Positions 24,901 through 37,454 are shown, counted from the first letter of the stretch. The stretch is 64,000 nt of DNA from Macrocystis pyrifera (GCA_031763025.1 JASSKH010000016.1:248001-312000); one strand, 5' to 3'. The notes: generated from the letters alone by a model not told the origin. A program made the numbers and translations.

Positions 24901-25643
24901 ATACATGATGCACATAATCACATGGACTAGGTATCGAGCAATGCGTTGTAGGGGTGGCGCCTTACGTTCTGAGCTCCTCACAAGAGCCTCACAAGAGCCT
25001 CACAAGAGCCTCACAAAAGCCTCACAAGAGGAGCTCCATCTCACCGGGAACATGAATTCGAATAAACTTGTTCGCGCAACCCCACAAACATTTGTAGCCG
25101 CTAGCTAGTGCTAAAAAACAACACTGTGCATAGAAATATTTATCATACGAAACTAACCTGCGTAACAATAGTTGCTCACTTGAGGAGCTCAACAGGTCAT
25201 AAAAAGTTGAGCCAGAAACTGCAACCCCTACCGTGGGGTGAGTCTAGATCCAAACAGCGATCCAATAAATCCAAACAGCGATCCAACCAGCGATATTGAA
25301 AACAACAAATCCGATCGACAGATATTGGGCAGCTACTCAGGTGTGCTGGCTACAATGGTTGAGGAGCCCCGTCCGTGAGAAACGCTTGGGCTCAAAACGT
25401 GCAACTCCTCTCTCAAAGTCTCTTAAACCGTAACACGGCTCTTTTCCGCACCCGTATCGCTACCGGAGCAGCACCCAGCGATATCCACATGGAGCGTTTC
25501 CCCGGCCTTCCTTTCGGACTGCTATAAAATTGCCGGTGCCGCCGTTCATCAAAGTACGTCCTTTATGACAACTTGACCCTTTTTAACGCGCCCAAGTACA
25601 TCCGTACTCGCCGCCAATACACCCACCAAAACAACCACACTCG
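21946..25643. other. No gene recognised; several repeats
   Basis: Contents: a foldback (23010-23090, listed separately); a 110-residue plus-strand frame at 23447-23779 with a helical stretch (WESEKLECINLQMAKMFLSL) but no family; CCCTAA telomere-like units at about 24289-24316; and five tandem units of CTCACAAGAGC at 24975-25032. GAGGAGCTC-type blocks recur at 19665, 24725, 25025, 25187 and 28080. Confidence 0.45.
23010..23090. repeat. Foldback element, inverted arms about 20 bp
   Basis: The left arm catttcgtgcccgcagttttc (split across 23010-23030) is mirrored by gaaaattgcgggcacgaagtg at 23068-23088. The same terminal sequence (gggcacgaagtg) appears once more at about 52217-52229, suggesting a small family of inverted-repeat elements. 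Confidence 0.6.
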
Positions 25644-28600
25644 TTAAACCGGCCATATACATGGGCCATTGGGCCCCCCACTCCGTTTTTCTTCTAAGCC
25701 CGGAAACATGTGTTGAGCAGAATCAATACCTTTGGCGAGCATTTCGAATCGCCATTCGGCGACAAGGTCGATGTATTTGGAGTGATGTTTTTGGCATTCG
25801 TTGCTGCCGGACGTGTTGAACGAGGACGACAGCAAAAACTTGGCCGAAGCAGACACAAGGCCGCTGATCATGGCCTTCACCCCTGCGTCCTGCACATAGG
25901 GATGGGGGCGGTGGCCGTGAGTTGCGACCTTGGTCGTAAATGTATTGGTCTCGAAGATACGCAGGGGAGCGCCTTCTGCAATTCTGAGTTCGTGGATCAA
26001 TAGAATGTTGTACTTGAAGTTTATGCGATGCTCCAAAAGCGTGTCCAACAAATTTGTTGGAGTAGTTCGGCAATCCCATCAAGACAAACCAACTTGACGG
26101 GGACACATGCCGTACTCGTTTTTATCTGTGTTAATTTTGTTTGTTTTTACAATGGCCGGGGCCCTCGCAAACCAAGGCTACTTCCCATGCGCTATCAATA
26201 GCGAAGAATGCAGGCGACTCCACAAAACCAACTGCTTGGGAATGCATGCTTTTTTCTTGGATTGCATGGTTCTGAGTTGCGGGGAGTAGCTTCTTACGTT
26301 GATTCAAGTGTATATGATAATCTCATTTGAAATCCAGTGTTGAACTCGACTACAAGCTGCACGGTTCCAATTAGAACTTGCAAGCGTATGTTATGGGTGA
26401 TGAGAAGAGTTCGGGTAAACCTGATGGTTGCACCAGATTGATGCTCACGCCCAAGAGGAAGCGGCCTGCGAAACACCGGACCGAGGGTTCAACTCAAGTC
26501 TCGGCAAATTTCCGGAGGCGCGATCGACAAAAAACTGTCCGATTCCTAAACCACCTGATCCAATGACGCACCTGTATATTGTCCAAGCATTCGTAGACAG
26601 AGTTATCCATCGCTTCAGGGTAGTCGTTACGAATCATGTTCACCACACCTCGGTTGGCGAGTACCACCTGGGGAAGGTACAAGTGATTGTACAGTAGGCA
26701 CGCCAAGGTATACAGTCAGTCCGGCTCATTCCTAGTGTATCATCCGAGGAAGATGCCTGTGTACAGAACGCACGCTTAGGGTAAGGCTTCCGATCATTCC
26801 AAGAGTGGTTCCTATATGGCCATACCTCACGAGTTATGCCAACCAGCTCGTGCATCCTTCGTCTATATATGATCCATCGCCACGTGAATACAATTGCTGG
26901 AACCCCCAACACTCACCACGTTAGTCGTCTATGATTAGAAAAGTATGCCTGCCATGACTGATTATGAGTGATCCCGTATACTGCATTGCAGTTATAATCG
27001 AATTCTTACAAGCCTTTCTGACTGCGAATGGAGAGTGGTACGACTGTCAAGCTCACCGAGGTATTGTAGGTAGTAGACGCCTGGCCGACAAGATCGGTGT
27101 TGAAATAAACTTGATTTCGTTCCAGGCCCAACCATCGGCGTTGCTCTTCAATCGCTGGAACAACGTAGCGCTCGTAGCACCGGCTCAGGTTTCCAGTCGA
27201 AGTCTCCGTGCGCCACTGTACGGCCAAGTGCTGCCCGTCTTCCCACCCCTTTGCGCGTTGTGCGAGAAGCGAGATATTTGGCAGCGAATGGCATCAGTCA
27301 ACAAGCAACAGGGTGAACCAGTGCGAGACTTGGAGGGTAAGTATGAGGTCGTTTCGCTGTTACACGTCATATTGTGCCAGAGTAGCCGAAATATTGCACT
27401 AGAAGCTCTTCCCTGCAGACAGGTGACAGCACAACAGAAGGACGCGAACCTACCCGTGGATAAAGCAATAGCATACCACGATCATAAACGCGATGGGCGG
27501 GACATGTTACAGGTCTAAGTACACACGGCAGGGTTTGCCCTTCCATGCCTCTGCGCCCCCAGCAAGCTTTGAACCAGATCCAGGTAGTAAGGGTTGGGCC
27601 TCAGCAGGTCCACGGGTTCCCGCCGCAGGCCGCTTTTCCACGCCATCTTCATCACTATTACCTATCGATTCGAAAAAAGAAAGCAGCAGCGTGTCAAGTG
27701 TGTCATGCGTCACGTCTTTCCAGAGCGACAAAGCAACGACTGGTGTACTGGACTCTACGAAAAGCGTGCCAATATCGGTCAAGGCGGCCGGAGCATCGAC
27801 ATAATTTACTCCGTGCAGCGACCAACACGTGTCCGAGACACAAGTACTGCTTCACTACTGCTTGGGAACGACCCAAGCATGATCATATCTGTGCTGAATT
27901 ATTGGCCTTACTTCAACCATTCGCACAGTTCTCAAGAAGAAGGAAGACCATTTTTGCCGCGGGGGAGCCGTTGGAAGAGCGCCAGCGGCAGAGGTGGCGC
28001 AACACAAGAATGCAGAAGCCAGGTCAGACGTGTTTTCGCCTTATATGGGTAGCACCAAATAATTATGAGGCTCCCCACTTGAGGAGGAGCTCTATACTAT
28101 TAGTAACCCTAATTATTACAGGGGAACATAGTTAATAGGACCTACCGTACACACAAAAACGTCTACGTTTTTACCTATTTTTACTAACAATATTTGGTCC
28201 TATTTAATATGGTCCCCCGTAATAGACCCAGTGGCCCGTGGCTAAACACACAGCACCCCCGTTCCGTCAGCATCGGCGACACAGATCACCGGCACCAACA
28301 TGACCAACATGATCAATATCCTCGTCTGCCCACTTGCCTGCCACTCGTCGTACTCGTCGAAAAAGTTGGTGATGTTCTCCGCTGACACAAGGCTGGGCAT
28401 CAGCGTCTGCTCCCGATCTGCCGACGTCACTTCCACAAAGTCGTCTAGCTGGATGAAGCCCTCTCGCAGCATTGACCTGAACGTTAAAATATCGAGAATC
28501 CGGTGGTACCTGCCGCAAACCGTTTGTTCCCCCCGTCAAAAGTGAATAACCCTAACCCTAAGAGGGACATCGTGACAGATCATGGACCCCAAACATCTAC

Positions 28601-29842
28601 ATTTGGTGGCGGTAATTTATGCGCACTGCTGTTGGCGAGCCAATAAGAGCAGGTTTACGTTTACGTTGCCTAGTGTGCCTAAAAGTGCTATCGACGAAAG
28701 ATATCATTCTTTCCACGTCAGCTCTACCTCCGCTGCACTTTCCCGCCCCGGTTGGCTCGTGCTTGGGATCGCAACCACGAGGCGGACGTTCGGAAGCACG
28801 GCGGTTTTAACGTACCAAAATCGCAACGTTCACGAGGGGACACACGAAGGCGGCCGATAAAGACCACAAACAGCGTCTATATCAAGATGAAGGAATGAAC
28901 GTTGCGTACTCACGAGCAAAGCCTTGCGCAGTCCCAGTAGGCGCAGAAGCCAAGGTCTGCATCCGGCTTTGCTATGCGGGAGTCTTTCATCGGGAATTCC
29001 ACGAGGGTGCGGTTGAGCGCCTTGGCGATGACCATGCCGTCCGACAAAAGAAACCTGTTGTTGCCTAACTGTTCCCTGGACAGCAAGCCGAACGTTAGGG
29101 TTAGGGTTAGGGTTACGGTTACGGTTACGGTTAGATAAAAACGTCGGCATAAGATCCTGAACCACTTCTACACCGTGGACCGCATCATTACCGCAGGATG
29201 ATAGTACGAAGAGAGCCGATGATAGTAGTGAAGTTAGCAGGGGGAAAAAATGGTAGCATGATGGTAGCAGTGGCAGGCGACGTGGGCGGTGTGGATGGCG
29301 GTGGCTGGAGTGCTTACTGCAACATCTACAGCAGCAGAACGGTAGTATCAATAGTGCCAAGATCGTATATTACACAATTCCACCACTGAGCTCGATTCGA
29401 GGATCTTCGCACTCGAATCTATGCATCACTTCGACGTTCTCGGTCATAGTAGTCTAAAAATATGAGGAAAAAAACAGATATGGCCATATCACTGTTTCAA
29501 ACAGGGTCCTGTGCATGGGGAAAACGTAAACGAATTCGTGCGTAAGAGCATCGCACCTTCCCTCCGAAAATACGATATAACCCCGTGGATCAATCTCTCT
29601 CTGTAGCTCCGGAACTCCCCAACTATCCATGCAAGCCCCAGAATCCCACTGCTCCGGGATAGCAGGTGGTCGTTCTTCTGACGTATGATGTAGATTGGCA
29701 GCATTGGCAGCAACCTGGCCCACTCGAATGCCCCCGTCTAACCACTCCCAACCAACCTCCTCTCCGACTTGAATCGTCAGGTTGAGCGGTACCGGCTCCT
29801 CTGGGACAGGCGCAGTTTCCCATAGCCACCATCCCCAGGCGT
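25644..29842 (-). CDS. GDP-fucose O-fucosyltransferase-like protein, seven exons
   Basis: Exons in transcript order: 29842-29557, 29075-28914, 28476-28338, 27661-27527, 27230-27057, 26667-26572, 25889-25644 (stop). All joins are in phase (2, 2, 0, 0, 0, 0). The donor after exon 3 is GC (cag|gcaagt); that after exon 4 (gcc|gtgtgt) is weak. Exon 2 has the family's N-terminal block, LGNNRFLLSDG then AKALNRTLV, matching G.G.NQ...AK.LNRTLV of O-FucT domains. Exon 5 has HLAVQWRTETSTGNL at the position of the donor-binding HxR strand. The last exons give FNTDLVGQAS, RNDYPEAMD and DAGVKAMISG..AKFLLSSSFNTS, the D..V.A..DL..C..A..F.....ST end of the domain. About 410 residues in all. The N-terminus is unresolved: exon 1 may extend to 29865 and an upstream anchor exon is expected. 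Likely a sec-pathway GT transferring fucose (inference). Confidence 0.82.
26107..26289 (+). CDS. Candidate small secreted Cys-rich peptide nested in an intron
   Basis: A 60-codon frame lies antisense inside the intron between the last two O-fucosyltransferase-like exons. It begins with a good signal peptide (MPYSFLSVLILFVFTMAGALA), followed by a 39-residue mature part with five cysteines (FPC, EEC, TNC, LDC, LSC). No family recognised. It could be a real peptide gene, the first exon of a plus-strand gene, or chance; nothing upstream proves transcription. Confidence 0.3.
   Translation: MPYSFLSVLILFVFTMAGALANQGYFPCAINSEECRRLHKTNCLGMHAFFLDCMVLSCGE
28116..28222. mobile_element. Stowaway-like MITE, copy 2 (intronic)
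   Basis: A 107-bp copy flanked by TA on both sides (28114-28115 and 28223-28224), with a slightly mutated left end (TTACAGGGGAACATAG) and an intact right end. It sits inside the intron between exons 3 and 4 of the O-fucosyltransferase-like gene, between recognisable splice sites. Confidence 0.88.
29094..29133 (+). repeat. Telomere-like TTAGGG/TTACGG run next to a 3' splice site
   Basis: TTAGGG units followed by TTACGG units. Read on the minus (coding) strand they become a CCGTAA/CCCTAA tract ending about 20 bases before the acceptor of exon 2 of the O-fucosyltransferase-like gene, where a pyrimidine tract would be expected. Confidence 0.85.
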
Positions 29843-29865
29843 CTTGCAATAGCACCGACAGAGAC

Positions 29866-31395
29866 CTGTTTAGAGCAGATGGGTGTGCTAATAGCGATGC
29901 ACGTTGCGATTCGGCACTCCAGGCACAGTAGTACTGTAACTGTTACCGTAGTATATCGAACTAAAGTGTCCCATGCCATGCGCATCGTTACAACCAGCCC
30001 GTGAATACTAGTTGTAGACGCACCCCGCCAAAATGGGCAAGTTGAAATAGCCCACAAGCCAGTGTGGCATGGGAACACACGGTAGATAAGTCGACAGGGT
30101 CGGGCTCGGCAGGCGAGCAGCAGAAACCCCATACCCCATGGTCTAGCCTCATGAACCTCATTCGAAGTACCAGCAAGTGAGATACTATAGCTGTCGCTAT
30201 TGCGCAGGGTGGTCGTTTGTAGTAATATTTTTCGTCGTTTTTTTTCCAAATTTTTTATGCCGAACAATTACTGATATTGTACAAGTATTCTACTATTACG
30301 GCGCAACTACAGCACATGCACTCATGCAGTGTAGTGCCACAGAAGCTCGAGGACATGTAATACGGAATAAGCGTGTTTTCGCATAAAGCGGCCCAGTACC
30401 GCGACTAGAATGTACTTGCAAAGATTTGGGTGGTGTATTTAAGAAAAAAAATGAAAAATCATACAAAATTTCGAATTCATCCCCGTTTTCAAAAATGCAA
30501 TTCACATGGAACACCCAACAATCTGGGCAAGATCGCACAAGAACCCGAATCACGATCGACGCTGTGCTGCTCGAGCTACGCCTTCGCCTTCTTGAAGAGA
30601 GGCATCTCGTTTGGCAGCTGCCGCCTACACCGGCATCTCGGCGCTACTCGATGCTACTGGTGGCGCCGTTGCGGCGGTGCTGCGCTCTCGGCGGTCACAT
30701 TTCCGCTGCCCGCACGGACATATCGTTGCCTTGCGCCACGAACTGTTTCTATAAGCCTACACCTGGTACGTTTTTGAACCCTCTGACTGCTGACATTCTT
30801 GACAGCTCTTGACAGCTCTTGACAGCTCATTCGGATTGCCCATTTCTCAACAAGGCCACCCACAACTAGCTGGCAGCAACCGTGGCCTGGTTCGAGCCCA
30901 CACCTTTCATTTGCGCTATTGTTTGCTTTAAATGGACACGAAGCGGCTGATGCATGTGTCCTGCAGTGGAGCAAGTTGAAATGTCGAATTTTGGGGAAAT
31001 CTCAAAATGAAGGTACTTGTGAAAATTGCCCGTCCAACATTGGCACACGATAAGGTTGCTTGAAACAAGCATCGTTTGAATCGCTGGACCCATGCCGTTC
31101 ATTTTGGCTCTTGTCTGTCACACACAAAGCAATATTTGATGACGTACGCCTCCCAGTGGAGTCAGTAGAAAATTCCATTTTTGAGAAAACCTATCACGGG
31201 TTGGTAACTTGGGGAAAATGCCCAATCCTCAACGTGTTTCAATATTTAAGTCCTGAAAAAATATCATTTTCGGAACCGTGGGGCCAGTACCATTTATTCG
31301 CGCCCCCTTTCGCCCCAAACAAACGTATATTGGGTGACCTATGTGCCTCGCAGTGAGTAGGTCGAGATTTCTTAAATTCTTGAAATTCTGGTAAA
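29866..31395. other. No gene resolved; may hold the 5' exon of the fucosyltransferase-like gene
   Basis: Minus-strand frames at 29880-30180 include a hydrophobic stretch (TTVTVTVLLCLEC) that could be a signal anchor, but I could not join it in phase. A plus-strand frame at 30540-30720 (TIDAVLLELRLRLLEERHLV) has coding-like composition with no domain or clear splice sites. A short triplication of ttgacagctc lies at about 30800. Confidence 0.35.
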
Positions 31396-32164
31396 GGCTG
31401 TTTCCTATGCGGTTCGGTTGCGAGCTTCAGATTTGTATTTTTCAATCGCGAAAAATGAAAGCATCTGCTTATGCAGTCCGAATGAGAAAAATCTAACCGA
31501 AAAAAAGTTCGATTTGAGAATCCAATAACCCACGTCGTCGGATTTTGGGCCACAATCCGACACCTTGGGTCATCAGATTCTCAAATCGAAAAATGGCGTG
31601 GTCTCTAAATTCAAGATGCTATCCACGACAGCAAGCAGCAGCAGAACCATTGGTGAATTAGATGGTGACGCAGTTGTATAGCGACGTTGCTTCGCGCCCG
31701 ACGCGCGGTCGGCGGGCGGCGCGTCCCTCCGTGGCCAGACTACAGTCGGCTGGCGCGGTCTCGGGCCTCGAGACCAAGAGAAGCGCACTCGGTGCGCACC
31801 TCTCCGTGGATACGTACTCGTAGACTACAGCAGCAGCGGTAAGTCACATTGAGGAATGCCACTACAAAATACCAAGACAGATTGACTCTAGCGCACTCGA
31901 CACGTCTCTTCGCCGCGAGACCAAAGGCAGTCAGCCTTGGCTCGGACGCTTGGGTCCTACGCGCAGTGCAGCGCACCCAGCGCGTCTCTTCGCGGCGCCA
32001 GACCACAAAAACAGCAGTTCGTCCCGGCGTTTGCTCGATCTCTGCACGCACAATAGATCCGATTATTCCGCATACGAAGACTGTTTCGATTTGCGAAGTT
32101 CACAGCTGAAATACGATCGGGCCAGAATCTGAAGCTTAAAATCTGAAGGGCATAGAAAACAGCC
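31396..32164 (+). mobile_element. Long-TIR ~0.8-kb element, copy A
   Basis: The left end ggctgtttcctatgcggttc and the degenerate right end (agggcatagaaaacagcc) are inverted repeats. A second internal hairpin is formed by ttcgatttgagaatcc and its inverse ending gattctcaaatcgaaaaatgg. Body landmarks gacgttgcttcgcgccc, tccgtggccagactac and tggatacgtactcgtagac are shared with copies B and C. No transposase; the frames are short and not conserved between copies. Copy A is the most diverged. Confidence 0.8.
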
Positions 32165-32774
32165 TAGTTTGTCATTATTTCTCGAACAAACAACGAAAAT
32201 ACACATCTGGTACCTGGTGGGCGAGGGCGTGCGTGGCTAATACCTTTCATTTAAGCACCTTGTTCGTTCAGGCCAAGTACTACCCGATATATTCCCGATT
32301 ACAACTAATTATACCCTCGCTGCCTCGGCAAGGCATGCTGCGAGGCATGCCCTATCAGGCTTATAGCGAGTGGGGTAGGTCTTTCTGGCGGGGGTAAGGC
32401 CGGACTCACCCTCAAGGGGTGATACCTTTTTGCTGCTGCGTGTGGCCGCGAGGCTTACTCATGGCAGTAGAGTTGGGTCGTACGTGGTGAGTCAGGCACG
32501 GACACCTACGATTCGCGCGTCTTTTTTAGGCAGCAGCGGCAGAGCAGCAATGCTCAATCGGGATGTCCGTGCCCGGAGGCAGGCGCCACCACAGACTAAA
32601 CTACGGCACACCCTATTGCGCCGGTAGGAGGCTGGATCCGACGACGAAGGAGGAGGGAGACAGAGCGTCGACGAGCGGGGAAGCGACGAATTGAACTCAC
32701 CCTGTGCGAGATTTTTTTTTCAGATCAGAACCGCAAGTGCGAGGAGCATTTTGTTTTCGGGACAGAGAAGGGCA

Positions 32775-33245
32775 ACCAACTGGAAGGTAGTGGCAACGAG
32801 AGCACGTGCCAAGGAGCGGGCCGATTGGCTGAGACGACGAGGCGGCCATGGAGAACGGCAGCAGGACGGCCCACGGAGACCCACGACCGGCGCGCACGCC
32901 ATCACGAGAGCACAGCAGCCATCGTTTTTTTTTTTGCTGATTTCGTTTTGTACGAGGCAGTATTGTGATATGTACGTAATATTTACGTTACTGGTCTTTG
33001 TAGTGCTGCGAGTCGTCTACCCTCCATGAGGAAGGACCCCCGCAATTGTCAGGGATGTGGTATTAGCTGTGGTGCACCCTTTGTCAGGCAGTCTGGGAAG
33101 ACATGGCGCTCGTTGATATTTGTATGGTGGTTTTTGGTTCGGTTTTCACTGCATGTCCACGAGTCGTCGCCCTGACGGCACCCCAGACAGCAGACGTGTT
33201 CCTCTCTGTGTTCAGGACTATTAATACCGTGCGTTTCGTACGGTG
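32775..33245 (+). repeat. Dispersed ~470-bp repeat, copy 2
   Basis: Inverse-oriented partner of 2790-3245. This copy keeps a longer frame (RRRGGHGERQQDGPRRPTT) also visible in copy 1, so the parent had a coding region of unknown type. TATTAATA at 33219-33226 interrupts the alignment. Confidence 0.75.
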
Positions 33246-36200
33246 CAGGCAGCAGGCAGCAGGCAGCACTCCAGACAGCAGCCGCTGTAGCTGTAGCTGT
33301 AGGTGTAGGTGTAGTCGGTAGCCACGAGATAATAGTAGGGTTAGGGTTATACTTGCTTGTGGGAACGGGGGGAACTTTATGCTATATGCTGTACCAGGTA
33401 GTTGAGTGCAAACCAGCTGCCATGTTGTTAATCTGTAATATTTAATAGTTCAGTTTGCACATTCTTTGATTTCATTTTGTGTGGGCCTTCTGCGTCTCGT
33501 GTATTTTTAGGTGGGAAGCGTCGTGCTTCTCTCAGGCCAGATCTTATGCAATTTTTTTTTGAGGTGATTATATGGCTGTTTACGGAGGCTTCGGGGTATC
33601 TAGTCCCGTTTCTGATCAGATTTTATCAAAATCGCGTCTTATGGGTCCTGTTTGGTGGAAAAAATGTTCCTCCGAGATTTTATCACTCATGAAATTCCAG
33701 GAAGTGATTTTTTTTGACAGCCTTTTCTGATCAACTCTGAAAGTGATAAAATTTGCTTTTGCACAAGACCTCGGAGGCATTGTACAATTTTGTATAGGTT
33801 ACAGACAGGGCTCATGATGGGTCACGACGCTACATGCTTGGTTACTCTTGTACACAGCTGGGCTCCAGCACTTGTGCATCGGCCACTACGGAGAGAGAGG
33901 GCATCAATACCTTGGCCACCATCGCGTCCCTTGCGGCCGCCCAACTGCAGCTGCTCTAGGCAAAACAACTTCGGATACGAATAGGACGAGACTACAGCAG
34001 TATCAAAACAATCTAACATTCTTCTTTTCTGACTACGACGGCCGCAAGCAGCTCATGCTCCGCGAGAGCGAGAGCTCCTTGCTGGTCCAGCGACCCCTTA
34101 CGCAGCTCCCCAGGAGGTTCCACGTTCCGTTCCTTCCTTGGAGGAGCTGGTGGTGAAGGTTGATCGCCCAACCCGGCGTGAACGACTCGTTCGTGTCGTG
34201 GTCCACGTACGTAGAGTTCAAGGAAACTTCAAGATCTCGGTTCTGTTCTTTTTTTTTTTGTTCTCCCATGAAATAAAACCAAAAACACCATAAGACGGCA
34301 CATGGCGCACCGATCTGGTGTGGCTTTTTGCCGCAGGAAAATCCGACTTCCTGCCTTTTTCAATCACTCAAAAAATATTGCATAAGATCTGGCCTCAGCC
34401 GAATTTTGATTTTTTTTCACAATGGTTTTTTTCGGATATCCCTCTTACTATTAATAGGGCTCCAGCACCTTTGTGTGACCACGGACTCCTTGATTTGAGA
34501 GTTTACCACAGGTAGTCCCGTTTTGGGGGACAAAGTACTTACTGCTGTAGTTTGGAGTGGATTTGACTGGATTGTCCCCTAAACGGGACTGCAATTCTAA
34601 ACAGTAAAAGATCAGCAACAAACACTGCTGCTGTGTTGTAAGAAGGAACTCGCGCAGCAGGATATTTGCAACTGTCGTCAACTTGTGTGCGTTGGTGGAA
34701 TGTGGACAGCCCCCACGGGCCCTTATAGATTCGCGTCTCAGGTCACGTTTGGACACAAAGACAACAGCCAGCTTCAGCTTCGGGTATACGCACTGCTGCT
34801 GGTGAGTATTGCGGCGAGCTGGCTGGAAAACACTCAGTTACCCTGTACCAGGTAGTAGTTCGCTTTGTATCGGCGGCTTTTGCTTCTTTCCACATCACAT
34901 ACCAGGTACCTGATACAGCAGTGTAAAACAAGCAACAATCAAGACTAACCAGAACCACTTACCCAATGAAGAGGTATGATCTCCGAACACGTCCACCAGG
35001 GATGTTCGCGGGTGACTGGCGTCCTCCCGACCATGAACGAGGGGCCTTCCCTACCTTCATGGCGGGGTATGCTAGACACGGTGTCCCTCTTTCCTCCCGG
35101 TCTAGCAGCTCACGTCCTACCCAGCAGCTCACTTGTCCTTGAATGCTCGTCTACGGCTGTTGCTCTCGAAGCATTTATAAGAACAGAAAGTCTCCTGGCT
35201 GATGAAGGGTAGCGCAAAAAATCACTGTTTCATAACAAGAACCTTCCGTGAAAAAAAATATGTGGCCCGGCACCAGCAGCCGCTTGCCTAAGGTTCCCTT
35301 CCCTGTAAAGCGCCTTAGTCACTGCGTAGATTCTGGCTGCAGTATGACCCCTCGTTGAGCGGCCGAGCTCATATGCCAAGACAGATAAACAACATATGCG
35401 CGCAAATGCCCCCAGCAATGGGAATGACTAGTCATTCCCATTGGCCCCCAGTTTGGGGTGGTTTTCAAAAACATATGCGAGGAGTTCTACAACTTTTGTT
35501 GGCCTTGCCCAGCGCCCCTCCCTCAACCCTCAAAGTAAGGCGAAGGAAGGCGAGGCATTAAATTTGGTCGTGGCCACCGCTAGTGAAGCAGGCGGAGGAA
35601 GCAAGTGGGGATGCGAAGCAGTCGGAGGCGATCCAGCGACGGAAATCTGGGTCAGGTAGCGTTTAAGGCACGCCAGTCTCAGGTGGGGGGGGGTGAGCAC
35701 GGCAGTGGATCTCGCTGAAATACTCGAGAAGAAAGACCTCTCTGAGCACGAGACTAAGGTCATCCGAGAGAGCATGGTGCAGGTGAGGGGGGGTGCCAAG
35801 AGTGTTGAAGACTAGAGATTGGGATCTCACGGCTGCACTGGCTCATGCCCCGTGGTCTCTTTCACGCCCGGTGTGTTAGCCCCGTGACATCGGGCTGTGG
35901 CGTTCGTGCTTGAACCAGTTTTGGCCGCGTGTTTTTCCATGAGACATGCACAGCAAGCAGCAGTTGGGTTCGTGTTTGGTGTCTTCTTATCACTCAGCAC
36001 TATTAATAGTACGAGCGAGTACTCAATACTCAATAGTCAAGTCGAATCGTACAGCTCTCAAAAGGCCCAGTAGGTAGCGAGACGTTCAACCCTGACACGC
36101 AGAGAAGAGCACCACTACGACTGTTTCGCGCCGGCCCTTGTGCCACATCTTCATACTTCATACAGCATCATACGTTTCACTAAATATGATACCTGGTCCC

Positions 36201-36674
36201 TATTGAAAGTAAGATATTAATAATTCGATCGTACCACACACTATATATATACCAGCACAGCTACCTGGGACCTGGCACATATTTTTCAGAAGGGTACAAG
36301 TAACATGATTCTGCTGTGCTGTAACGTCAGCCGCCGACCCCCGACGTAAAGTCGGTACGAGTACGATATCCTGGCATGTGCATACTACTAACTTTACTAT
36401 TAATCGTAGCCGTTCGCCCGCAATGGAGTATTATACGAGGTATAAACGAGGGGTCAAATATGATGCTGTCTCTGGTACATTGAGCTGCTGTCCAGAAAAC
36501 GGTATATCGGGTGTATTTGACGATATTGTACGGTACACGGAAAATCGCTCACAGAAGCATTTTTGCCAATGGCAGCACTCATTGACCAAAGCATGTACCT
36601 GGTACTGGGATATGACCGCAAACGGCAGGATACACCTACACCGGCGTATGATAGCTAGCGTTAGTTTTCGCCGC
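33246..36674. other. No gene resolved; scattered coding-like fragments
   Basis: Plus-strand fragments with protein-like composition but no joinable model: around 33850-33958 (REGINTLATIASLAAAQLQLL) and around 35700-35815 (VDLAEILEKKDLSEHETKV, then IRESMVQ before a gtgagg donor-like site). A telomere-like TTAGGG pair is near 33338. TATTAATA sites lie at 34449, 36001 and 36215. Confidence 0.35.
34515..34589. repeat. 75-bp foldback element
   Basis: The left arm gtcccgttttgggggaca and right arm tgtcccctaaacgggac are near-perfect inverted repeats around a 40-bp centre. No coding capacity. Confidence 0.65.
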
Positions 36675-37454
36675 GATTATTCCTATGCGGTTCGATTTCG
36701 AGCTTCAGATGTTGCATTTTTCGATCCCGGAAATGAATGACCCTGCTTATGCAGTCCGAATATGCGAAATCCGACGGGAAATTTTTCGATTTGAGAATCC
36801 GATGACCCAAGTCGTCGGATTTTGGCAAAACCGGACTTCTTGGGTCATCAGATTCTCAAATCGAAAAATGGCATGGCCTCTAAATTCAAGACGTTATCGG
36901 CGACAGCAAATATACCAGCAGAACGATCGATGAGTTGGATGGTGACACAGCTATATAGCGACGTTGCTTCGCGCCCGAAGCGCGGTCGGCGGGGGCGGCG
37001 CGTCCCTCCGTGGCCAGACTACAGTCGGTTGGCGCGGGCTCGGGCCTGGGGACCAAGAGAAGCGCACTCGGCGCGCACCTCTCCGTGGATACGTACTCGT
37101 AGACTACACTGCTGTACAGCAGCAGCAACAGTCAGTCACATTGTGAATCACGAAGTTCCAAGACAGGTTGACTCTAGCGCACTCGCCACGTCTCTTCACC
37201 GCCAGACCAGAGGCAGTCAGCCTTGACGCGGACGCTTGGGTCCTCCGCGCAGGGCAAGGCAGCGTACCCAACGAGTCTCTTCGCGGCGCCAGACCACTAA
37301 AGCATTTAGTCTCGGCGTTTGCTCGAATTTCTGCACGCACAATAAATCCGATTTTTCCGCATAGGAAGACTGTTTCGATTTGCCAGGTTCACATCTGAAA
37401 ATGCGATTGGCTCAAAGTCTGAAGCTCAAAAATCGAACCACATAGGAAACGGCC
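36675..37454 (+). mobile_element. Long-TIR ~0.8-kb element, copy B
   Basis: Starts ttcctatgcggttcgattt and ends with the inverse, ccacataggaaacggcc. The internal hairpin ttcgatttgagaatccgatg with inverse atcagattctcaaatcgaa is well preserved. It abuts copy C directly (junction at 37454-37457), making an inverted-repeat joint between two elements. Confidence 0.85.

Noticed and set aside
26964-27518. 184-codon plus-strand frame
   Set aside because: It is antisense to a phase-consistent exon (27230-27057) of the minus-strand fucosyltransferase-like gene, and its length is a by-product of that.
29623-30267. 214-codon minus-strand frame
   Set aside because: Over 29623-29842 it is the shifted frame of the first recognised fucosyltransferase-like exon; the rest has no domain. 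A hydrophobic piece near 29920 may be a real anchor but could not be joined.
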